Of a stretch of DNA of 64,000 nucleotides, positions 25,401 to 48,600 are shown in pieces; positions within the stretch are counted from its first letter, which is position 1, and each line of letters opens with the position of its first letter. Location: NCBI RefSeq assembly GCF_040436345.1, contig NC_133234.1, positions 13,656,446 to 13,720,445 on the forward strand. Reading direction: 5' to 3'. A program made the position numbers and the translations under genes. This DNA comes from Pagrus major (taxonomy: Eukaryota > Chordata > Actinopteri > Spariformes > Sparidae). Below the pieces are notes generated by a model. It did not search any database, had not been told where the DNA came from, and was given only the letters and a program-made list of their open reading frames with translations.

Positions 25401-27044
25401 TGGGAAGTTATAGAATAAAGACACCGCACATAAGGTTGAGTGGGAAGAGAAACAACAAATATCTTTATCTTAATTCATTACGGTATTATCAAGCTAGGAA
25501 TTGTCCCATTTCTATCTTTTCCAAATGATGGCTGTAAGTGATATCCCTTAACTTTAAAGTAAATGTGGTTTATATGAAGAGAACAGTGTCAAAGAGAAAG
25601 GAACAAGAAGGGGTGGGGTAAGGCTTATTTAAACCACACTAAACATTTACACCATATACCGATCTCTCTGTGACACAATGTACAATCAGGAAAAGGGAAC
25701 ATTTCATGTCTGCAGGGGTGTGAGTCAAGACATTAATCATTAACTTTAACCATGGAGTCATGAGATGTGTTTACCTGACTGGCAGGTGCTCCTGTATCTT
25801 GGCTATGAGTCCCATGGAGGGGTCGGAGCGAGTGTACATAGTAGCCAGGATTGCTATGACCACAAAAAGCCAGGACGAGGGACTAGCAGGATAAACCCCT
25901 GTTATCACACTGTTCTGTTAACATGAGAGAAGACAGGTTGATTTTAAATCCCATTCGTCCAGTTTACAATCACTACACAGACATGCACACTGAAAATTCA
26001 GTTCAGATTAAGGCAATTCATGTCATGTAAATGCTCAGTTCTGACCGTCTAAACTGCATTTAACTCGGAGTCAGACATTAACTAGTTAACTTGACAAATT
26101 AAGGAAAATTTAACTTTAAATTTAAGGCTTTTGCAGGACGTGCTTGTCCGACATGAAATGCTTACACACCACAGATCACTTCAATCATTCCTCATGCTGC
26201 TTTCAAAAACGAATGAGCGATGGAAGTGAGGATCAGACAAAGTTATGAGGACACCCACAGTGTCAGAGAAAACTCAGACAAAAAAAAAACAGAGACAAGT
26301 GATCTTTTTCAGAAGTGCCCTGTATTCAGCATTTCAATTTAAAATGTCCAGTGTGTAGGATTTAGGAGAAGTGGAATATGGTATTCATAATTATGTTTTC
26401 ATTCATGTATTATTACCGTAAACAAAGAATCATGCTTTCGTTCCCTTGGAGGGAGCGGGTCTGCTTCCAAGGAGGCTGCCATGTTTACACAGTAACCCAG
26501 AGCAGACAAACCAAACACTGGCTCTAGAAAGGGACTGCTGTTTTCTGTGTTTTTAGCGGCCACAGCAGGGTGAGACGAGGGGCGTTCACTTGATGGCAAA
26601 CCTCACCGCTAGATGCCACTAAATCTTACACACTGGACCTTTAACCATTATATACAATATAAAGGACCGCAATTGAGTTAAAACACCACAATTAGACAAC
26701 AACTATAAAGGAAAACTAGCAGTGAGAAGTAGCGAGATACAAACCTGCAAATTGAGAAGACTGATCAGAATTAATAGAGATAATAATAATCTAGATCATT
26801 ATATGGGCAGGCCAACAGAAAAGAATACTTTAAAGACTCCTCAGCATTTAACTCTGGTACAGAAGCGAGTGCTGACATGCAAAGAAGTGCAGAGTGGAGC
26901 TACCTTGAGTCTGATGAGACGCTTCTTCCAGGAGCGCACACCAGAGAGGTAGATCTCAGTGAGGGCCTGGTGGGACAGTCGCACGTCGATGCCCTCCGGA
27001 GTGACGGTGAACTGAAAGGCCACCGCCTGGTGGGCTTCTGCCAT
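13463..27044 (-). CDS. cpt1c: carnitine O-palmitoyltransferase 1, CPT1C-like
   Basis: Eighteen coding positions on the minus strand: 26904-27044 (ATG 27042-27044), 25775-25914, 25193-25364, 23527-23628, 23087-23224, 22773-22850, 21528-21635, 20952-21039 or 20312-20396, 18610-18805, 18326-18514, 18128-18233, 17936-18052, 16603-16767, 16028-16156, 15657-15812, 15001-15114, 14644-14736 and 13463-13588. They give 785 or 784 residues in frame. CPT1 moves long-chain acyl groups from CoA to carnitine. Seen here: MAEAHQ with the malonyl-CoA-responsive Glu3 and His5, two membrane segments (about residues 55-75 and 105-125), AEHSWADAP with catalytic His473, and RLSTSQ. The phrases [18 protein letters not shown] and TDCFQLGY match mammalian CPT1C better than CPT1A or CPT1B, and prr12, a neighbour of human CPT1C, is in the window. 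The last residues are KKDL. Mammalian CPT1C is neuronal and resides in the ER. Confidence 0.93.
14247..14585. repeat. dispersed repeat with GCAACTAATGAT / ATTAATCGATTAG phrases
   Basis: Intronic sequence in cpt1c of a type common in teleost genomes, rich in ATTAATCGATTA-type inversions. A diverged second copy lies at about 52455-52655, sharing phrases such as TCAACGTTTTATAGACC versus TTTGGTCTATAAAATG in the opposite sense. Confidence 0.5.
15225..15537. repeat. MITE with long terminal inverted repeats
   Basis: The left end CAAGTTCAATGTAAAGGGTC and, 60 bases in, GAGTCAATGTGAAA are mirrored at the right end as TTTCACATTGACTC and GACCCTTACATTGAACTT. The element is about 310 bases with inverted ends of roughly 65 bases around a short spacer, inside a cpt1c intron. 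It has no coding capacity, so it is a non-autonomous DNA element. Confidence 0.75.
20312..20396 (-). CDS. cpt1c: cpt1c alternative exon 8B (CPT1B-like version)
   Basis: 85 bases between acceptor GCTCAG and donor GTAGTATT, with the same phases as 8A and three bases shorter. It encodes [19 protein letters not shown], closer to the CPT1B segment VPMCSYQMERMFNTTRIPG. The frame is open and the splice sites intact, so it looks like a working exon, though the first residues (WLLRSA) are unlike other CPT1 proteins. A 550-base intron separates it from 8A. Confidence 0.8.
20690..20726. repeat. (CA)n microsatellite
   Basis: An interrupted CA dinucleotide run within the cpt1c intron between alternative exons 8A and 8B. 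CA runs near alternative exons can bind splicing factors of the hnRNP L class. That role is only a possibility here. Confidence 0.85.
20952..21039 (-). CDS. cpt1c: cpt1c alternative exon 8A (CPT1A-like version)
   Basis: 88 bases between an acceptor CCCAG and donor GTAAAATG, entering in phase 0 and leaving in phase 1. It encodes [20 protein letters not shown], corresponding to the CPT1A segment [20 protein letters not shown]. It competes with a second version at 20312-20396. Both accept the same upstream exon (21528-21635) and supply the G that completes the Asp codon of the downstream exon (18610-18805). Including both would be 173 bases and break the frame, so they must be mutually exclusive in productive mRNA. 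Confidence 0.85.
26341..26644. repeat. MITE (family 3), about 300 bases
   Basis: The ends TGTCCAGTGTGTAGGATTTA and AAATCTTACACACTGGACCT are inverted copies of each other. It lies in the cpt1c intron just downstream of the ATG exon and has no open frame of interest. Confidence 0.8.
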
Positions 27045-27625
27045 GATTACTGGGCACGAAGAGAAGGACAATTGAAATAGTCAGCCAACAACCTAAGGGC
27101 GAGAAAGAATGTGTGTCTTGACACAGAGCTGTCAAACCTCAGACACTTCAGACAAAAACTCCTGGTTGGATTACTGGCAATATAAACATACAGGATTAGC
27201 AGGTTTAACATGATTGTAAAAAAACGATTATTCTCCTTAATCATCATCTTAATCAACAAAAAATAATGAAATCTTCTGTCAGACAATAAGATAATTCGTC
27301 TGTAGTTAGAAACAGAACACAAAACAACTGATGAGACCTCCAATGTGACATTTAGGTACCCGGGGGGCAGATTACAACGAAGGGCACATGGGTAGGAGCA
27401 TTTAACGGGCGCTTTTTAGTGCTTTTTATACCATGAAATGACCCACTTAATAACACTGAGGACTGTACGCACGCTGTCAACAAGAAAAATATACAAAACA
27501 ATGTTAACTTTAGCTTTGTGATCACAATTCATATATGCAACTGCACTGCAGCAGCTGATGGCAAACTGAATCCTGAAGGTGGAAGCTGTGAAGAAACTGA
27601 TTCATCAATCTGGTGATGAATTGCA

Positions 27626-27630
<5 letters not shown>

Positions 27631-27660
<30 letters not shown>
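27631..27660. repeat. (TG)n microsatellite
   Basis: About 15 perfect TG units in the first cpt1c intron. Confidence 0.9.
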
Positions 27661-27661
<1 letters not shown>

Positions 27662-29501
27662 CTAACAAAAACACATCCCTCTTATGAATGAGCATTTTTT
27701 TAGAGAAACTCAAAAGAGACAGATTATTCATGAGTCCCTTTCAAAAGCAAAGTCAGCTTGAAACTGATACAGTCTGATGGGAAATCGCTGACTGGCTGCT
27801 GATGCGATCGGGTATTTTTGTTTAAGGCAATAACTGCATCTCTTCACAAAGAGAATTGATTTTCCTCCACAAATAGGCTATGGATAATGCCCCGAGGTTT
27901 AGTCACTGTGACACTGGACTGCACCCATGTGGAGAACACGTCCGCTCTTGTTGTGTGCGTTAAAAAAAAAAGGCAAAAACACACACACACACACATTTCC
28001 CTCATCGTCCCCAGATACCATTGAGGTTCTGCTCTTTAGGTCAGATCTGGCAGATACAGTCAGTAGAGAAGTCAGTCTGACAGACTAACAGCAGTACATT
28101 TCAGATTGTTTCTTCCAGTGCCAATGCAAACACAGACAACACAACACACCTGCTCAGTTCAGGTCAACTGCGTGCACACCAAAAGAGCCTATTAATTCTA
28201 TTAACAATATCCCTTTCACGGGAATGTAAATGTCTGGGGAGCTTAATGTGCATTAGCATCTCTGTCTTTAATTGCCAATTCATTTCATGGCTTAACTGTT
28301 GTAGTTTTAAAAAAGACTGCCAGACAATTAAACAGCTTAACAATGATATTTTTGATCAGGCTACAGATATAGTATAACTTAATAGAGTAATTAATAAGGC
28401 GCATGGGCTATAAATGGTTACATCTGTTCAGTTAAGGTTTTTTTTTTTACTGACTGTATTTTTCTTTTACTTGCTTGTTTTAAAGACTAAACAACAACTT
28501 TTTGCATTCTGATCTTTGGAAAACATGCAGACAGAAAGCGAGAGGCTCAACAGTAGACAGTGAGGTCGGAGCAGGATGTAAGGACAGAGGAATGTAGGAG
28601 AACTATGTGTAAACTAGATTAAAAGGTAAACACCAAAGGAAAAGTATGAACAAAATACATTTTCCAGCCTGACACCTCACAAAACAGGCAGGTGGCTCCT
28701 GCTGCTTCTCACTAACTTATGATAGATGATTCTAGTTTTGGTAGATAGCAGCACTGATTTTTACAGTCGTGTAATAAAATACAGAATTAATGGAAATTAT
28801 AGTTCTGTTAAAGTGAGATACTTTAAACAACTTCAACCATGTATCTGCATATTTTTTTCAACGAGAGCATCTAGCTGAAAAAAGCTTCACATTTAAATCC
28901 CTCCAACTACTGTTTGATTGCAGTCGTTTGCTATTATGGCTGTGTGCCCTGCAGGAAAGACAGTTCCAGTAAGGAGTAACTGGAAAGTAATGGTTTGGTA
29001 AAAGTGATACTATTCTTCACACACACAGAATCACAGCGAAAGATGTATAAGAAAAGACAGAAGATAAATTGAGATGTATGTTATTGTATCATGCCCAATT
29101 ATGGCAACCAGGGAAAATGTAATACGGTCAGGTTACTGTTAGTGTGCTCATGCTCACCTTGTGGACACAATCACATAATTCAAGACAAACATATGAGAAA
29201 CAAAATATTCTTGAATTTCAAATCTGAATGATGTGTTATTTTCATACTATTAATCACCAAAAACATACAAAAATCCAGCACAACCAGTAAGATGATTAGC
29301 CAAGGTTATATGCTGGCCACTGTTGATATATTCTCATAAGAGGTTGATATCACTATAAAATAAAGCAGATTTGAATGTAAAATGAGACACTGATTAAGTC
29401 AATTAAGTGTCTGAGCCAGCCTCCGTAAATAAAGTTTATTATTAGAACAGAACTATTTTTTATAAATTCATAAGAAATGTGGCCACATATAATGTTAGAT
29501 T

Positions 29502-29834
29502 TTAAGGAGCACTGTGTAGGTTTGGGGAAGAAATTTTAGAAGAGAAAAATCTTCATTGACTGATTGTTTTTATGCCTAAAGAAACTGAATAAACAAACTA
29601 TCTTTGTTTTCATGACTGAATAAAAAGAGCTGTTTTACTTTGTTTATATCTGGCAGACCCTGCCACCTTACTAGCTTCAAACTATTTTCTGGGGATCTTA
29701 TTTTCGTCCGAGAACAGCTTGTTTATTCAGTTATGGAACATTTTAATATTTCTCAGTTTGTATTATTACCTCAGTAATAATGTAAATATTAAAATTCTGA
29801 GTTTGAACTTCAAAACTACACAGTGCCCCTTTAA
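29502..29834 (+). repeat. MITE (family 1), nearly full length
   Basis: It starts TTAAGGAGCACTGTGTAGGT and ends ACTACACAGTGCCCCTTTAA, an inverted match. The body contains CTGGCAGACCCTGCCACC and AACAGCTTGTTTATTCAG, phrases that recur in at least five other copies in this window. At about 330 bases and non-coding, it is best seen as a non-autonomous DNA transposon. Confidence 0.8.
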
Positions 29835-30926
29835 TGTTTCCTTGTTACAGTAAGGCTAGTCCCTTATAAACATGACATCCCAGGTAGGACACTCCTTGTT
29901 ATTATGAAAACATGCTTTACTGGCCTTTGCTGTAGAGGTCCCACGGTCTGAATCTCTGGCAAAATAACTATCATTTGTAAAATCCTTTCATCAAATTTGA
30001 TTCTTTAAGATCTGCCTGGCTTTTATCAGGTTTACTGAAACACTTCTAACTTTGTTTTAGAGTGCTATACTCTGTATAAATAAAGTTATTCCTCTTCAGT
30101 GGAGGAATGCAAGGGTGTACACAGGTATGTCAGCAGAGTGTAAGCTAGCATGAGTCCTTTTAAACATACTGAGTGGACTGTAAATCCCTTTACATCCAGA
30201 CATTACAACTACAAAGCACTGTAAAAGCTCTGGTAAGCCAGTGTCTTATTTATTGTGAGTGTTTTATGAGGAGGGGATGGGCAGAGATCTGTGCATGTTT
30301 CAGTGTTTCACAAGCAGAGGTCTTCTGACTGGAAGTAGCTAATGTGTAAACTCTTTAGAGAAACATTAGTGAAGCCATACACTGCATCAATGAGCATATA
30401 AGGCAGAAATAATAGGACAACTTCCAAAACGTATGTCAACAAACAAAGCAAATAACGGTTAGGCTGACATTTTAGCCCTTTCAGCCAGGTCAGCTCATGT
30501 CAGAGAGCAGGTAGGGATTTGAAAAAAGCTTGTTATAGCTAGCTAACGCTTATGAAATGAACCAAAAAACGTCCTGTTTGTTTCTGTCGTGAACACAAAG
30601 TGGAATTTGATTCAGCAGTAGGAAATCATCTTTACATTTAACATCAGCCATCACCCTCGTATTCTTGTGAATATTTCTGGCAGCTACGCACTATTGTTAG
30701 CTATTATGCTAACTTACAATCGTGAAGAGCTGATTGATAGACGTGAACGCTAGCTGACGTTTTAATTACAGTATGAAATGCAATGCTAGCAGCTGCTATA
30801 GCAGCTAGCCGAGCGCCCAGCCCAGTGTGTGTAGCCGATAGCGGTTATTACCGCTCAGAGGAGAGGCGACTTGTGTCTTCACAACGCACTACAGCACCGT
30901 GGCACAGCGGAAGCCTGTTAGCATAC

Positions 30927-31100
30927 CTGTTGTTGTTGTTTAGGAAATGTCGACAGTCCAGAGCAGAAGAAACCGACTGTTAACTTCTGACGTCGACCCA
31001 GTGCTCGGTGCCTGCAGCTGTATCTGAGGTCTGTGGTGTCCCTCCCCTCGACTGACTGAACAACTGTACTACAGATGATCGCCTGGATGGAGCTGATGCT
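30927..31100 (-). promoter_or_regulatory. cpt1c: cpt1c 5' UTR exon and probable promoter
   Basis: On the minus strand a strong donor (AACAACAACAG/GTATGC, exon edge 30927) ends a GC-richer stretch that contains no long coding frame. The ATG exon starts after an acceptor at 27050-27052 with only five UTR bases, so a non-coding first exon is expected, giving a first intron of about 3.9 kb. The upper boundary is a guess, and no TATA box was seen. Confidence 0.5.
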
Positions 31101-31305
31101 GCCTTCAGGGGCTGTCGGAAATGTTGCAATCATGCAGTGGCAGCGAGTTCTCATGTTACGTTTACGGCACGGAGAGGTATAGGAGCCTGTGTCAACAGCT
31201 GAAATTACAAAATATGTATTTAGCTGGCTTTCTATGTAAAGGGTGCCCAGATGTTTTCCATTAAAGTGCCAAAACTGAAACAAAGCACTTATTGTATTGT
31301 TTTGT

Positions 31306-31656
31306 ACTGGTGCTCTATGTAGTTTTGGGGAAGACATTTTAATCAGAAAATAAATATCTTCATTGACTGATTTTTTTATGCCCAAACAAACAAAATATTC
31401 AAACTCTCTTGTTTTCGTGACTGAATAAACTGAACAAACAAACAATCTCATACTGTTTTACTTTGTTTATATTTGGCAGACCCTGCCACCTTTCTAACAG
31501 TGATCTGGGGACCTTATTTTCCTCTGAGAACAGCTTGTTTATCCAGTTATGGAAAATATAATTATTTCTGAGATTGTATTATTACCTCATTAATATAGTA
31601 AATATTAAAATTCTGAGTTTGAGCTTCTACTACAAAACGACATAGTGCTCCTTTAA
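31306..31656 (+). repeat. MITE (family 1), nearly full length
   Basis: Same end sequences and internal phrases as the copy at 29502-29834, starting GGTGCTCTATGTAGTTTTGG and ending CATAGTGCTCCTTTAA. It lies just upstream of the inferred cpt1c first exon. Confidence 0.8.
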
Positions 31657-31759
31657 GATACAAAATGGTACTGTACGGAAGCCCTGAAGGTATGGAAGAA
31701 AAATAAATCTTGTGATCCATTTTCTAAGTCCAATCTGTTTTTTTTTCTCTTCTGTATGA

Positions 31760-32107
31760 CTAAAGTACAAGTGTGGATGTAACATGTTTAAAGTAAATAA
31801 CAAATCCATGCCATAGCTTACCTTTTTTCCACAGCGAAATGAAAAAGCTTCTCCTGTCTACGAAGATTTTCTGCCCTGACATCCAATTACTAGATTTTTC
31901 TGGAGCTTTCGACCATATATCATGCTCTTCCTCAGCTGTTATTTTATTGTGGTACATTTTTTGGATTAGGATGAAGTAACCCGTGACCTGTGAGATGAGC
32001 TCCACTGAGAAAAACTGTGATATGCGATTGAAAGTTTTGAAAAACTCTATTTGCCTGGGGTAACCATAAGATTTAACGTGTGGATATAATGTTTTAAATA
32101 AATTCAT
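31760..32107 (-). other. unassigned 115-codon open frame, partly duplicated at 32270-32470
   Basis: The minus-strand frame begins MNLFKTLYPHVKSYGYPRQ and continues through segments such as SVELISQVTGYFI and ITAEEEHDIW. A diverged, frame-broken copy of its middle part lies about 400 bases away at 32270-32470, sharing GCAAATAGAGTT, GAGCTCATCT, GGGTTACTTCATCC and AGCTGAGGAAGA-like phrases in the same order. Local duplication implies the segment was once an exon pair or part of a transposon-carried sequence. I do not recognise the family. No promoter, clear splice sites or partner exon were found, so it may be a gene remnant. Confidence 0.35.
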
Positions 32108-32479
32108 TAACAGATCTGTGGCATAATATAATCTTTCTATGGTAAATAGATCTTAAAAAATACAGGATAAGTTGTCAGTATACTTTGTGCAGTGTCCTTT
32201 TCTAGGATAAAACAAAAAGCTTATCTTGACAATTTTATGAAAATAAAGAAATGACCAACTATCCCTATCCTATCCAAAAAAACTGAACTCAAAGTCCTCT
32301 TATTAGATTTTTCTGGGGCTTACATTCACATCTCAGTCTTCCTCTGCTGTTTCTGATCTGGATGAAGTAACCCGTAACTGAAAGATGAGCTCCATCCTGA
32401 GGAAAAGCATGATATATGAAAGCTTTGAATAACTCTATTTGCCAAGGAAAACTCTAGAAAAGGCTATTAAGTAAACCTT

Positions 32480-33529
32480 GACTTTTTCTTTTTACTGTTC
32501 CCAAGGTCAAAAACTCACTTCAGTACTTAACATTTTATTCTGCTACTTTTATCTTGTTTGAGAATAATGACCACTTAGGTTCATGTAAATATCATTATTA
32601 TATTAATTGATGACACAAAAAATTAAAATAATGTATGCAATCAGAAAAACATTTTCAGCATTATAGCAAGGTAAAATAAACAATTTTAGCCCAGAAACTA
32701 AATAGACACACACATGAATTTAGGGTTTATTATTGTAACCATAACAATAAGGTGGATCTCTCTTTATTTTGACCATCACTTCAATCATAATTGTTCTTTT
32801 TATCACAGGCAATAGTTATAATAGTGCACTTTTTATATTTAAATTATGATACAGACATTTCTTTTTTTAAACACCTTATTCTACTGACCCTTATGAATGG
32901 AGAATAGTTTACAATCTTAGCCAGAGTTGGGTCAATGAAAGTGAAGGTGACGTGGTGATGAGAAAGATGAAACTGGTGATGGTGAGCAATCATAAAGTGT
33001 GTACGGACAGTGAGGCAAACAACTTTGTACAGTTTCTCTTGTGATGATGGCTACACAACAGGTGAGGCGGCAGACAGACAGGTCAAAGGGACAAGGCTAT
33101 AAAAGCAAGAGATGAAGCGGATTAGCAAGCATTCAGTGTGCATGAGAGAAATCATGTGCCTGTCAGGGTTTGGTTATCTTAATTAATTGAATATTCCTGG
33201 GTCAGTCGAAATCTCCGTGCGTAATCAGCTCAAAATGCGTCTGCTGCAAAGTTTCCAGCTCACTCCACCGTCATCCAACCGTCTCACATCACACACATTC
33301 CAGTTACCAGAGATAAGCGTGATAGAAGAGACGTGAGATATAAACAAAGATGATTGGAGAAGTAAGATGAGAGCCACTTGTCAGTACTGCTGTTGAAGTC
33401 GTTCTTGAGTGCAGAAAAAGTAAAAGAGAGGTAATGAAAAGCGAAATAGAATTAAATTCTTGAATTAGCTCTCGATATATTTTTGTTGGCATTAAATCAA
33501 TTAAACATGACACGAGAAAGCAAATAAAA

Positions 33530-33560
<31 letters not shown>

Positions 33561-35188
33561 ATAGATGGATAGTTAAGTTGACAAATATAAAAAACACAAC
33601 AAAAAATACCATTTAAATAAAGAGAACTGTAGCATGTATCTCTCTGAAAACATTCTGCACTTTTGTTGCATATTGTGCTGTATGGAAGACTGGTGATGAA
33701 CATCGACTAGTCTGACAGAGTGCCGGAGTAATACATGACTGTCCGAGTTGCTACGTCTGCTTGCAGAATGGTGCGACTCTCAGTGACGAGCGTGGGCGCA
33801 GTGATGGACTACTTGGCTTGTTGGTGAACACTGAAGTGAGGAGCACGTGGGGGAGTTCGGAGGCTCTTTGCTTGCTTCCCATTTTGAAGTCCTGTTCAAC
33901 AAGAAATTGACATCGCAAGCCTTTTCAGGTCTGGCATTATGAAAATGTCCATTGATGGATTTCCTTTGTGTTTTTTTTTGTTTAGTTTTTTATTTTGTAA
34001 CGAGTCAGTAGGTGAATACTATGGCAATAGGAGACAAGCTCGACAAGAAAGGTGGCTTCTGTTTGATCCAGGAATGCTCTTCTCATTCAACCTGGGCACA
34101 AACAGCTGTGATGAGGTTCATGGAACTATTCACGCATAGTGTTTTTTTTTTCATATAGTAATGTTCATATTTCTGTTTAAAATCAAAAATACTTTTCTTC
34201 AGAGCAACAAGGGGTCCAATGCGAAATTCTTAGGTGCATTGCTTCATATTGTCTCTGAGTAAAACGAAAATACAAAACGAATCAAAACTTGAAACGAACA
34301 CCTGTTAAAAAAAAGGAACTGGTCAGCTTCCCCCTCTTCTCCGACACTGCAGAGTGTTTTCAGTTACTGCCATTACTGCTATCACTGTGCTACTGACATC
34401 CTCAAAAGAAATATGTAAACATAAATAAAAACTAAATAAAAAAATATCTTTTTTCACATTCACTTACTTAGCTTACTTTCTTGGTTTTCTTTACCTCTGG
34501 AGAAGACACTGCTGGACGTCCAGGATGTCGTTTCTCCTGAGAAAATCAGGACCTTTTGTTCCACTTGCTGAAGTGGTAGCAGGTTGCTAACTCTTAGGGT
34601 TCATCTGCTGAGAGATACATCTATATTTCTTTCAGTATGGACTGGTAATTGCATGTTGCTTGATAATGATATGAGCGCACTGGTTAATTTTAAGAGTAAA
34701 TCTTGAGAACTGTCACAAGACATGTTATTTCTTTTTGGTGTCAGATACTGTATTACAATGATATGGTAGAGACTAGCCTATCTGATCGTGTCAGCATCCT
34801 TTAGCAGGCTGATTTGCTAACTGGCATGCACATTAGCACTTCAAAATTCCTAGTTTGATCTGTGAAGCTGTATCTATGATGGATACCAAACTGCTCATTC
34901 ACATATTATTATAATTTTTTTCATTAAAGGGTGATTCCTTAACACTTCTTTCTCATTTAAGGGAAGGAATCTGAGTGATCCAAACGTTAAAAAGAACGTT
35001 GAGTTGGAAAAAATAAAAGCATGATGGGGGGGGAAGGCTCAATCCTTGCTATGGTCAAGCACCTTCAATAACTTAGTCAAGGAAGAATAGGAGTAGCTCA
35101 TGGCTTGCAGGGATACTTGGAGATGAAGTTATACTGTCTTCTTTCCGGTGTGGTTCAGGCATCCTGCTGCGCGGTCTAGCTCTCTATC
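32480..35188 (-). other. probable brsk1 3' UTR and intergenic sequence
   Basis: Downstream of the brsk1 stop on the minus strand. It is AT-rich, with an (AAAT)n run at 33527-33562 and no recognisable coding exon. Several AATAAA motifs occur on the minus strand (for example near 32727), and a long 3' UTR is plausible for a neuronal kinase gene. Its end cannot be fixed. Confidence 0.4.
33527..33562. repeat. (AAAT)n microsatellite
   Basis: About nine tandem AAAT units. It creates long spurious open frames on the minus strand (33304-33703) that are not genes. Confidence 0.9.
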
Positions 35189-47076
<11,888 letters not shown>

Positions 47077-48600
47077 ACTGCTCTGACTGGAGGCTAATAC
47101 ACTACTACTACTACTACTACTACTACAACTACTACTACTACTGCTGCTGCACTGTGGTTATTGCAATTACTGTGATATTATACAGCTTATACAGTGTGAT
47201 ACAAGATGGTGCTCAACTTAGAGGAACCTCGTTGATATCAGTGATAACACTGCTACTCTGGAGTTACTGGGTGAACATGTGAGAAATGCACAAGCTGATT
47301 TACAACATCTGGATGATAAATGAACATCCTCCTCCTAATCCTGGTTAATAAACACAGCTAGATATTGTCTGAAAACATGTATGACGTTGATATTTAACAA
47401 AAAACAGCTAGCTAGTTGTAGTTTAAAGCAGAGAAACTGGGATGTCAATAAGTTAAAAGGTTGCTTTATGCGTTAAATACTGACCACTACCCTAAAAGAT
47501 ATAACATGACAAGGTAGGCGAACTGATGAGTTTCACTCCTGTACATTAGCTTATTCGTATAACTCGCACTGTGTTACATGTGTGACGTTAACTATGACGG
47601 TTAATAAGAAAAATTAGCGCAGAGTAGCGTTCACGGTATATAGCTTTAAAACAAGTTTTTTTCACGCCCGCCGCACAGATTTATGACATTTGTCGGCTGA
47701 GTAAACCTGCGAAACGTGAAAATACGTCAAGTGGATGTCAGGACTGACAATTAAATCAGTTGAATTATCTCCGTCAGGCCTGTTTTACAGGTGCAACAAC
47801 ATGCTATTTTAGCCTCGCCGCCGCTCTCCCACACAGCAGCGAGGCTAGCTTTAGCCTCACCGCCTCGACCGACGGCCGTCTCGCTCGCGCCGCCTGTCAA
47901 AAAAACCGACACCTCCTGAAGTTTCCGGTCATCGTCAAACGGTAAGATTTATCACACGGCCGCCGCATTCTCGCAATATCTCCCCGCAAAACAACCATCT
48001 TTAGCGTAGTCCTCCCCCTCCCTGTCGCTCTCTCCTCCCGTCGCTCCCTCTCTACATCCCTGCGAGTAGCGGATCACAGCATCTTCTTCTCCTCTCTCCT
48101 TTGGCGTGTCCTCCTCCCTCACCGGCGGTTACACAGGTAAAAAAAAAACAACAAAAAAAAACAAACACACAGATATCCGCAGATCGAGCCGCGCTATTAT
48201 CGACTGCCTTATTCCCCTCTTCACTTCTGATAACAGTTCACGCAGTGTGAAGGCCCCCTGTATGATACTCCCTTCGGTTTTCTTGCCGTAAATCGATATT
48301 TTCTCTCTCCTCTTCCTTCCTTCGTCTCACTCGCATCAGCATCCGGGTCCCACTCTCTCTCCATCCTCTCTCCTCTCGCCTCTCCTCCCCCGCCCTCCTC
48401 CACCTCCTCCTCCTCCTCCTCCTCCTCCCGATCATCTTCCCCGAAATACGCTTATCTCTGCATTCACCTCGGCGGCGGCCACACTGTGGGCCCCCGTGAG
48501 CCGCTGCGGACACCCCATCTCCCTGTTTCACTGTTACTGTGAGGGACGTCTGTAGACATCATGGTGGAGGATGCTGGGCCTGTCAGAGTCACTGTTATCC
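47077..48600 (-). promoter_or_regulatory. brsk1: brsk1 5' UTR and GC-rich promoter region
   Basis: Upstream of the brsk1 ATG on the minus strand. A trinucleotide ACT/GCT-type run lies in the likely 5' UTR at 47099-47150. From about 47780 to 48500 the sequence becomes GC- and CpG-richer than its surroundings, with pyrimidine-rich CTCCTC runs on the plus strand, as expected of a CpG-island promoter. No TATA box was identified and the start site cannot be fixed. Confidence 0.45.

Larger units (their letters stand above)
27053..30926 (-). other. cpt1c first intron
   Basis: About 3.9 kb without recognisable exons. It contains a (TG)n tract at 27631-27660, a short (CA)n tract near 27976-27995 and a complete family 1 MITE at 29502-29834. 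Confidence 0.5.

Noticed and set aside
33304-33703. Long hydrophobic minus-strand frames rich in Leu, Ile, Phe and Tyr
   Set aside because: They are translations of the (AAAT)n microsatellite and nearby AT-rich DNA.
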